From Paracoccaceae bacterium (lineage in GTDB: Bacteria > Pseudomonadota > Alphaproteobacteria > Rhodobacterales > Rhodobacteraceae): 18,548 bases of DNA. The stretch spans positions 1 through 18,548 of the forward strand of contig SLPP01000267.1 of the NCBI GenBank assembly GCA_007131945.1, written 5' to 3'. The translations under genes and the position numbers were made by a program. Shown here one piece after another: positions 12,563 to 18,548 of the stretch (position 1 is the stretch's first letter; the number at the start of each line of letters is the position of its first letter). The notes beneath the pieces are model-generated. The model searched no databases and had not been told where the DNA came from. It was given only the letters and a program-made list of their open reading frames with translations.

Positions 12563-14721
12563 GCCACGCGCCGAAGCCGTGGTCTTCTGTTCGTTGGCGG
12601 CAACAACTCGCCGAGGGCGCTGCGCAGTCGTTCCAGTTGCAGCGGCTTCGTCAGGCAGTCATCGAAACCCGCGCGCATGTAGCTCTCGACCTGATGCGCC
12701 ATCGCGTTCGCGGTGAAGGCAAGGATCGGCACGGAACCGCGTCCGCGCGCTTTCTCGCGCGCGCGGATCTCGTTCAGCACGCTGACCCCGTCGATATCGG
12801 GCATCGAGATGTCGAGGATGATCGCGTCGAATTCCTCGCGCTCGAAGGCGTCGAGCGCCTGCACGCCGCCATCGACCATCTTCGGCGAGATCCCCAACTG
12901 CCCCATCATGGCGCTGAGGATCATCCGGTTGGTACGGTTGTCGTCGGCGGCAAGGACGCGAAGCCCGGCAAGGTCGTATTCGGGCTGCGCCACGGCCTGG
13001 GGCTCGACCGGGATCGCGACGGCCTTCTCGTCCGGCACAGGCAGCGGCAGATCGATCACGAAGCGCGTGCCCTCACCGCGCGCCGAGGTGAAGTCGATCG
13101 CGCCGTCCATCATGTCGACGAGTCGCTTGACAATCGCCATGCCGAGTCCGGTGCCGCCATACTTGCGGGCGATCGAGCCGTCGGCCTGGCCGAAATCCTC
13201 GAACACATGCGACTGTTCCTCGACCGTCATGCCGATCCCGGTATCGGTGACCGTCAGCCCGATGCGGTCGGGATCGGTGCAGTCGATCTCGACATGCACC
13301 GATCCCTCCTCGGTGAACTTGATCGCGTTGCTGATCACGTTGTGGAGGATCTGCAGCAGTCGATGCGGGTCGCCCCTCCGGGTGACGTGGCGCATGCCCT
13401 GAACGGTCACCCCGAAGGAGAGATGCTTTTCCGAGGCGCGCAGCGTATGCACCGCCTCCAGCCGGTGGGCGAGTTCCAGCATGTCGAAGGGCACCGCCTC
13501 GATCGATAGCTGGTCGGCCTCGATCTTCGACATGTCCAGAAGGTCGTTGATGATGCTCAGAAGCAGCGAACCCGAATCGTGCATGAGCCTGATCATGCGC
13601 TTCTGGTCCGTATCCTGCACCAGCCGCCCCAGAACCTCGGCGATGCCGAGAACCCCGTTCAGCGGCGTGCGCATCTCGTGGCTCATCTTGGCCAGGAAAT
13701 GCGACTTGGCGATGTTGGCGCGCCGCGCCTCTTCGAGCGCCACTTCACGCGCTCGCTCGGCATGGACCTGGTCGGTAACGTCGATCACCGCGTAGACGAC
13801 GCGGGCATGTTGCCGTTCGCCGGCCGGCACCGGCGCGGCATGGACCGAGCAGTAGCGCACCCCATCGGGACAGTTCAGCGCGAAGCGCTGGTCGACCACT
13901 GGCTGGCTGGTTTCCATCACCTTCTCGAACGGCGTCTCGCCCGGATCGAGCGGACGGCCATCCAGGTGCGCATAGGCCCAGTTCGCGGGACGGTGATCGG
14001 CGCCCAGCATCTCGTCCAGGGAAGCGCTGAGAACACGTTCCGCCGCGTCGTTGGCGAACAGGATGGTCCCGGTTTCGTCCAGCACGAGGATGCCCATCGC
14101 CGAGGTCGACAGGATACTGGCCAGGAACGCCCGTTCCTCGGCCAGTTCCGCCTGCGCGGCGCGGGCGGCACGGTCGCTCTCGCGCCGCTGGAGGACCGAA
14201 CAGATCACGTCGGCCACCGACTGCAGAAGGTAGAGTTCGCCAGGCAGGAATTCGTGTGCGTGCTCGACTCCGTCGAACCCCATCATGCCGTAGAGTTCCG
14301 AGCCCGAGCGCATCGGCACAAGCACGACCGACCGGATGCCCTGCATCTCGAAGAGCGGGCGGGCCGGGTCCTCGGGATCCAGCGCGCCGACATCGGGCAC
14401 CTGGAAGGGTCGGCCGGCGCGCAGATGGTCGAGGATGTCGCCATAAAGCGACAACGGCAGGCCCTGCAGATGCTCGATCATCGGCTCGGTGTCCGGGCCG
14501 CACCATTCGTGTGTGTTGTTGCCGACCTCGCCGTCGCGGACGAATACATAGGAACGGTCGCGCTTGCAGTAGACGCCGATGCGCGCGATCGCCTGGTTGA
14601 TCGCGCCGTCGATCTCGTCGATCGGCGCGCGCAGCAGGTCGTTGAGGATCTCGACGACCAGTGCCTGGATCCGGGTCAGGCGCGTCTCGTTGGTGATCGT
14701 CTCGCTATGCATGCTGGTCAT
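12490..14721 (-). CDS. Hybrid sensor histidine kinase (GAF-PAS-HisKA-HATPase-REC)
   Basis: Product of 743 residues without membrane helices, so a cytosolic sensor. Order: GAF (about 20-180), short coiled coil (about 182-200), PAS (about 200-320), HisKA with H348 (MSHEMRTPLNG), HATPase with N-box N465 (NVISNAIKF) and G-boxes DTGIGM (493-498) and GGTGLGMAIV (522-531), then REC (about 587-709) with D593/D594, acceptor D637 (LDISMPD) and K692 (LTKPL). The input signal cannot be read; GAF and PAS suggest a small soluble ligand or redox cue. A 34-residue Arg/Ser-rich tail follows REC and lies over the 3' end of the LOG gene. No DNA-binding partner regulator is adjacent. Start at 14721 or 14712 (both ATG). 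Confidence 0.94.
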   Translation of the reverse strand: MTSMHSETITNETRLTRIQALVVEILNDLLRAPIDEIDGAINQAIARIGVYCKRDRSYVFVRDGEVGNNTHEWCGPDTEPMIEHLQGLPLSLYGDILDHLRAGRPFQVPDVGALDPEDPARPLFEMQGIRSVVLVPMRSGSELYGMMGFDGVEHAHEFLPGELYLLQSVADVICSVLQRRESDRAARAAQAELAEERAFLASILSTSAMGILVLDETGTILFANDAAERVLSASLDEMLGADHRPANWAYAHLDGRPLDPGETPFEKVMETSQPVVDQRFALNCPDGVRYCSVHAAPVPAGERQHARVVYAVIDVTDQVHAERAREVALEEARRANIAKSHFLAKMSHEMRTPLNGVLGIAEVLGRLVQDTDQKRMIRLMHDSGSLLLSIINDLLDMSKIEADQLSIEAVPFDMLELAHRLEAVHTLRASEKHLSFGVTVQGMRHVTRRGDPHRLLQILHNVISNAIKFTEEGSVHVEIDCTDPDRIGLTVTDTGIGMTVEEQSHVFEDFGQADGSIARKYGGTGLGMAIVKRLVDMMDGAIDFTSARGEGTRFVIDLPLPVPDEKAVAIPVEPQAVAQPEYDLAGLRVLAADDNRTNRMILSAMMGQLGISPKMVDGGVQALDAFEREEFDAIILDISMPDIDGVSVLNEIRAREKARGRGSVPILAFTANAMAHQVESYMRAGFDDCLTKPLQLERLRSALGELLPPTNRRPRLRRVAQGGAGLSTGQSSIAARASSAVST

Positions 14722-14914
14722 TGTCGACTCTGCCGCGTTCCGGCCAGCGCAGGCAGGCCGGCACCCTTCCCGTTTCCCGGACCAATCGCTCCGTTATCGC
14801 CTGACTGTCTTAGCAAAGCCTTAACCGTTGGCCTCTCTCGGCAGGGCAGGTCAATTCCCATCACGCGCGAACTTGCTTGTCAACGATGCAATCCATGCGC
14901 GAGTTCGTGCCGCC

Positions 14915-14943
14915 TTGCCGTGTCTTCCGGTGCGCGCTAGCAC
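14915..14943 (+). promoter_or_regulatory. Candidate dapE promoter
   Basis: TTGCCG (14915-14920) and TAGCAC (14938-14943) are separated by 17 bases and would give a start near 14950, about 25 bases before the dapE ATG. The -35 hexamer equals that found before the lipoprotein gene. The -10 is weak (three matches to consensus). Confidence 0.33.
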
Positions 14944-14974
14944 GGGCGGCGAACAACAAGTGACCGGAGCCTGC

Positions 14975-16126
14975 ATGGCACACGAACCGCTCGATCCCGT
15001 CGACCTGACCGCCCGCCTGATCCGTTGCCCCTCGGTCACACCCGAGGAGGGTGGTGCGCTGCAATTGCTCGAGGCCGAACTGGCAGCGGCCGGGTTCGTC
15101 TGCACGCGGGTCGATCGGGCCGGGGTATCCAATCTTTTCGCCCGCTGGGGCGAGAAGGGGGCAAACCGGGCGCTGGGCTTCAACGGGCATACGGACGTGG
15201 TGCCGGTGGGGGATCCGGCGGACTGGACGCACGACCCGTTCGGTGGCGAGATCGACGGCGGCCGGATCTGGGGCCGGGGTGCGTGCGACATGAAATCGGG
15301 CGTTGCCGCCTTTGTCGCAGCGGCCGTGGATTTCGTCCGCGAGAGCCCGCCGCAGGGAGCTGTCATCCTGACCATCACCGGCGACGAGGAGGGCGATTCG
15401 ACCGACGGGACGGTCGCGATCCTCGCCTGGATGGAGGCGATGGGCGAACGGATGACCCATTGCATCGTCGGCGAGCCCACCTGTCCCGAATTCATGGGCG
15501 AGATGATCAAGAACGGCCGCCGCGGCGCGATGAGCGCCACGATCACCGCGCGCGGCATCCAGGGCCATTCCGCCTATCCGCACAAGGCGCGGAATCCGCT
15601 GCACGGGCTGGTGGCGCTGCTCGACAAGCTGGTGCGCCACGAACTCGACTGCGGCAGCCCCGGATTCGACCCCTCGACGCTCGCCCTGACGACGATCGAC
15701 ACCGGCAATCCGGCCTCGAACGTGATCCCGGCCGCCGCGCGTGGGGTGCTCAACATCCGCTTCAACGACCGCCACAGCGGCGCCAGCCTGACCGACTGGC
15801 TGAAGGCCGAGGCTGCGGTGATGGGGGAGGCGACGGGCATCGACTTCTCGGTCGATTCCAGGATTTCCGGCGAACCGTTCGTGACCGATCCAGGCGAGTT
15901 CACTGGCCTCGTTGCGCGCGCGGTCGAGGCCGAATGCGGCGTCAAGCCGGTGCTCTCGACCTCGGGCGGGACCTCGGATGCGCGTTTCATCCGCGGGCAT
16001 TGCGAGGTGGTGGAATTCGGCCTTGTCGGCACCTCGATGCACCAGGTGGACGAGTATGCCGAGGTCGCGCACGTCCGGCAGCTAAAGGCCGTCTACCGCA
16101 GGCTGCTCAGCGACTACTTCGCCTGA
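14975..16126 (+). CDS. dapE: Succinyl-diaminopimelate desuccinylase
   Basis: Product of 383 residues, the family's normal length. DapE removes succinate from N-succinyl-LL-diaminopimelate, using two metal ions. The M20 metallopeptidase motifs are present: H72/D74 in [10 protein letters not shown]105 in [11 protein letters not shown]138/E139 in TGDEEGD, E167 in VGEPT, and H356 in GTSMHQVDE. The dimerisation domain occupies about 180-290 ([20 protein letters not shown]). The start was chosen for GGAG five bases before the ATG; a longer frame would include residues not in the family. It works in the same pathway as dapD 3.3 kb away on the opposite strand, with a kinase and a LOG gene between. 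Confidence 0.95.
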   Translation: MAHEPLDPVDLTARLIRCPSVTPEEGGALQLLEAELAAAGFVCTRVDRAGVSNLFARWGEKGANRALGFNGHTDVVPVGDPADWTHDPFGGEIDGGRIWGRGACDMKSGVAAFVAAAVDFVRESPPQGAVILTITGDEEGDSTDGTVAILAWMEAMGERMTHCIVGEPTCPEFMGEMIKNGRRGAMSATITARGIQGHSAYPHKARNPLHGLVALLDKLVRHELDCGSPGFDPSTLALTTIDTGNPASNVIPAAARGVLNIRFNDRHSGASLTDWLKAEAAVMGEATGIDFSVDSRISGEPFVTDPGEFTGLVARAVEAECGVKPVLSTSGGTSDARFIRGHCEVVEFGLVGTSMHQVDEYAEVAHVRQLKAVYRRLLSDYFA

Positions 16127-16179
16127 GCGCCCACCAGAAATTCGATGACGCCAGAACGCGGAAGTGCTAGCCGCAGCGC

Positions 16180-18435
16180 ATGGACAGGATACCGACGAAA
16201 GCCGACCTTCAGGAGTGGCTGGCCGAGAACCCCGACGCCACCGGCCTGCGCGACATCGCGCGGGCCTTCGGGCTGAAGGGCGCGGCACGCACCGAACTCA
16301 GGCGCCTTCTGGCGGAGATGGAGGATGAGGGGCTGGTCGAGCGGCGCCGCCGACGCCGGGGCGCGGACCGCCTGCCGCCCGTCGGGGTTCTGCGCGTGAC
16401 CGGACCCGACGATGCCGGCGACCTCTTCGCCGAGCCGCAGGACTGGGAAGGCACCGGCAGGCCGCCGCGCATTCTCGTCGCGGCCCGCGCGACCGATCCC
16501 GCCCTCGGCACCGGAGACCGCATCCTCGCCAAGCTCCTGCCCGTGCGCGGCGAGGATCACGACTACCAGGCGCGCCTGATGCGCAAGCTTGACAGCGGAC
16601 CGCGGCGGGTTCTCGGCATCTATCGCGTGGGTTCGGAAGGCGGACGCATCGTGCCCATCGACCGCGGCGCCGACATGGAATGGCGCGTGCCGGCCGCGGA
16701 CAGGATGGACGCGAGGGACGGCGAACTGGTCGAGGCCGAGCAGACTGGTGCCCCGCGCCTTGGCCTGCCGCGAGCGCGCGTCAAGGCGGTCCTAGGCGAC
16801 CCGTCCGCGCCCAAGGCCGTCTCGCTCATCGCCATTCATCAGCACGGCATTCCCGACGAGTTCCCGGATGCCGTCCTGGTCGAGGCCGAGGCGATGGAAC
16901 CCGCGGGCCTCGGGAAGCGCGAGGATTTGCGCGACCTGCCGCTGATAACCATCGACCCGTCGGATGCGCGCGACCATGACGACGCGGTCTGCGCCATGCG
17001 CGATACCGACCCAAGGAACCCCGGCGGCTTCGTCGTCTGGGCCGCGATCGCCGATGTTGCGCATTACGTCCGCCCCGGGTCCGAGCTCGACCGCGAGGCG
17101 CGACGGCGCGGCAATTCCACCTATTTCCCCGACCGCGTCGTTCCGATGCTGCCCGAGAGACTCTCGGCCGATCTGTGCAGCCTGCATGAAGGCGCGGACC
17201 GGGCGGTGATTGCCGTGCGCATGGTCCTCGATGCGCATGGCCGCAAGATCGCGCACCGCTTCACGCGCGCGGCGATGCGCTCGCACGCGTCACTGAACTA
17301 CGGCCAGGCGCAGGCTGCCTTCGATGGTCGGCACGACGACGCGACCGAACCACTGTCCGGGATGCTCGCCGATCTCTACGCCGCGTGGAAGGCCACGGTT
17401 CCCGCGCGCGAGACGCGCCAACCCCTGGATCTGGACCTGCCCGAGCGAAAGATCGTGCTGTCGGACGAGGGCAAGGTCGTCTCGGTCGCCTTTCGCGAGC
17501 GGCTCGATGCGCATCGGCTGATCGAGGAATTCATGATCCAGGCCAATGTCGCCGCCGCCGAGGAACTGATCGAGCGCCGCTCGGGGCTGCTGTTTCGGGT
17601 CCACGAAGAGCCGAGTCCGGAAAAGATCGAGGCGCTGCGGGAGATCGCGGTCAACGCCGGCTTCACGCTGGCCAAGGGGCAGGTGCTGCACACGCGGCAT
17701 CTGAACGCGCTCCTGGCGCAGGCCGAGGGCACCCCGTTCGACGAGCTGATCAACATGTCGACCCTGCGCGCGATGACGCAGGCCTATTACAGTCCCGAGA
17801 ACTACGGCCATTTCGGTTTGTCGCTGCGGAACTACGCGCATTTCACCTCGCCCATCCGGCGCTATTCGGACCTGATCGTGCATCGCGCGCTGATCAGCGC
17901 CCATCGCTGGCCGCCGGACCCGCGCCGGGACGGGCTGAGCGGGTGGGACATCGACCATCTACTTGAAACTGCTCAGGTAATTTCCGAGGCCGAGCGTCGC
18001 TCGATGGCCGCCGAGCGCGACACGACGGACCGCTACCTTGCCGCCTTCCTCGCCGACCGGGTGGGGGCCACGTTCACCGGCCGGATTGCCGGGGTGGCGC
18101 GATTCGGGCTCTTTGTGAAGCTCGACGAGACGGGCGCCGACGGGCTGGTGCCGATCCGCTCGCTGGGCGACGAATACTTCCGCCACGATGCCGAGGCGCA
18201 GACGCTGACCGGCGAAAAGTCCGGGCAGATCATCGGCTTGGGCCAACGCGTCACAGTCAAGCTGGCCTCGGCCGAGCCGGTGACCGGCGGGCTTCTGCTG
18301 GAACTGCTGGAGGTCGAGGGCGCGACCGTCGCGCGGCCGAGGCGCACCGGGAGAAGCCGCGCCGCCGCGCGCAAGCCGGCCGCCGCGCGGGGCGCGAAGG
18401 CGAAGGCGCGGCGCAGGGAACGGCAGCGCCGTTGA
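16180..18435 (+). CDS. rnr: Ribonuclease R (RNB-family 3'-5' exoribonuclease)
   Basis: Product of 751 residues, within the usual range. The order is an N-terminal winged-helix-like region (about 1-65), cold-shock OB domains (about 65-235), the RNB catalytic domain (about 250-590) with the metal-binding set D259, D265, D267, D268 in IDPSDARDHDDAV, the closing YAHFTSPIRRYSDL, an S1 domain (about 628-710) and a Lys/Arg/Ala-rich basic tail (about 714-751). It degrades structured RNA processively in the cytosol. The gene starts 53 bases after dapE with a weak ribosome site. A short, diverged copy of its codons for residues 580-595 recurs 63 bases after its stop. Confidence 0.95.
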   Translation: MDRIPTKADLQEWLAENPDATGLRDIARAFGLKGAARTELRRLLAEMEDEGLVERRRRRRGADRLPPVGVLRVTGPDDAGDLFAEPQDWEGTGRPPRILVAARATDPALGTGDRILAKLLPVRGEDHDYQARLMRKLDSGPRRVLGIYRVGSEGGRIVPIDRGADMEWRVPAADRMDARDGELVEAEQTGAPRLGLPRARVKAVLGDPSAPKAVSLIAIHQHGIPDEFPDAVLVEAEAMEPAGLGKREDLRDLPLITIDPSDARDHDDAVCAMRDTDPRNPGGFVVWAAIADVAHYVRPGSELDREARRRGNSTYFPDRVVPMLPERLSADLCSLHEGADRAVIAVRMVLDAHGRKIAHRFTRAAMRSHASLNYGQAQAAFDGRHDDATEPLSGMLADLYAAWKATVPARETRQPLDLDLPERKIVLSDEGKVVSVAFRERLDAHRLIEEFMIQANVAAAEELIERRSGLLFRVHEEPSPEKIEALREIAVNAGFTLAKGQVLHTRHLNALLAQAEGTPFDELINMSTLRAMTQAYYSPENYGHFGLSLRNYAHFTSPIRRYSDLIVHRALISAHRWPPDPRRDGLSGWDIDHLLETAQVISEAERRSMAAERDTTDRYLAAFLADRVGATFTGRIAGVARFGLFVKLDETGADGLVPIRSLGDEYFRHDAEAQTLTGEKSGQIIGLGQRVTVKLASAEPVTGGLLLELLEVEGATVARPRRTGRSRAAARKPAAARGAKAKARRRERQRR

Positions 18436-18455
18436 GCCGCAACCGGGCTGCCGGA

Positions 18456-18477
18456 AAGCGGGTGGCAAGCGGGTGGC
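18456..18477 (+). repeat. Exact tandem duplication of an 11-base unit
   Basis: The unit AAGCGGGTGGC occurs twice head-to-tail, between the rnr stop and the second rnr fragment. It may mark a rearrangement junction. Confidence 0.75.
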
Positions 18478-18498
18478 AGCAGCGCGCGCCGCCCCCGC

Positions 18499-18548
18499 GA
18501 TCCGCGCAAGGACGGGCTGAGCGCCTGGGATATCGACCATCTTACTGA
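18499..18548 (+). pseudogene. Start of a second, diverged rnr fragment (continues beyond window)
   Basis: Reading from 18499, the translation is DPRKDGLSAWDIDHLT, against DPRRDGLSGWDIDHLL at residues 580-595 of the complete RNase R (17917-17964). At base level 41 of 50 positions agree by hand alignment. The similarity begins abruptly in the middle of the gene; no RNase R N-terminal part precedes it. Orientation is the same as the complete gene. It is either a remnant of another rnr gene left after insertion or replacement, or an assembly artefact at a contig edge. It is called a pseudogene because the part seen has no start. Confidence 0.6.

Overview
The window looks like a chromosomal segment of an alphaproteobacterium, most likely of the Rhodobacteraceae/Paracoccaceae. 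Pointers are the very high G+C, the divergent pleD / DUF3572 pair, an H-NOX gene next to an HNOBA-GGDEF gene, DapD/DapE lysine synthesis, and an Fnr-type box in front of an Hsp20 gene. The assignment rests on gene content and style, not on a marker gene comparison.

Left edge (1-654): the 3' part of a tRNA-Thr(GGT), then a truncated N-terminal piece of a tyrosine integrase, then about 170 bases with no gene. This looks like the scar of an element that once integrated at the tRNA.

655-4101: a minus-strand DUF983 / NUDIX pair (start and stop codons overlap), then a plus-strand group of four: secreted EF-hand protein, ECF sigma factor, small one-helix membrane protein (probable anti-sigma factor) and a membrane-anchored periplasmic metal-sensor-like protein. 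The last three probably form one extracytoplasmic signalling operon.

4110-8478: second-messenger genes. A PleD-type diguanylate cyclase (REC-REC-GGDEF) is divergent from DUF3572, which overlaps a HAD phosphatase. Then comes an H-NOX protein with a diguanylate cyclase partner (HNOBA-like domain plus GGDEF). The H-NOX protein lacks the proximal heme histidine and the YxSxR heme-propionate motif, so it probably does not bind heme. This is the most unusual item in the window.

8548-10584: a small lipoprotein, an SGNH hydrolase, a small unknown protein, and a minus-strand Hsp20 preceded by a near-consensus Fnr box at exactly class II spacing from a -10 element.

10826-16126: dapD and dapE (diaminopimelate/lysine synthesis) flank a LOG-family phosphoribohydrolase and a hybrid histidine kinase (GAF-PAS-HisKA-HATPase-REC) whose 3' end overlaps the LOG gene.

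16180-18548: a complete RNase R gene, followed about 60 bases later by the start of a second, diverged rnr fragment in the same orientation that runs off the window. No CRISPR array, transposase or rRNA was seen. No gene-free stretch exceeds 300 bases; the longest (14722-14974, 10585-10825, 5496-5712) hold promoters and the regulatory motifs listed.
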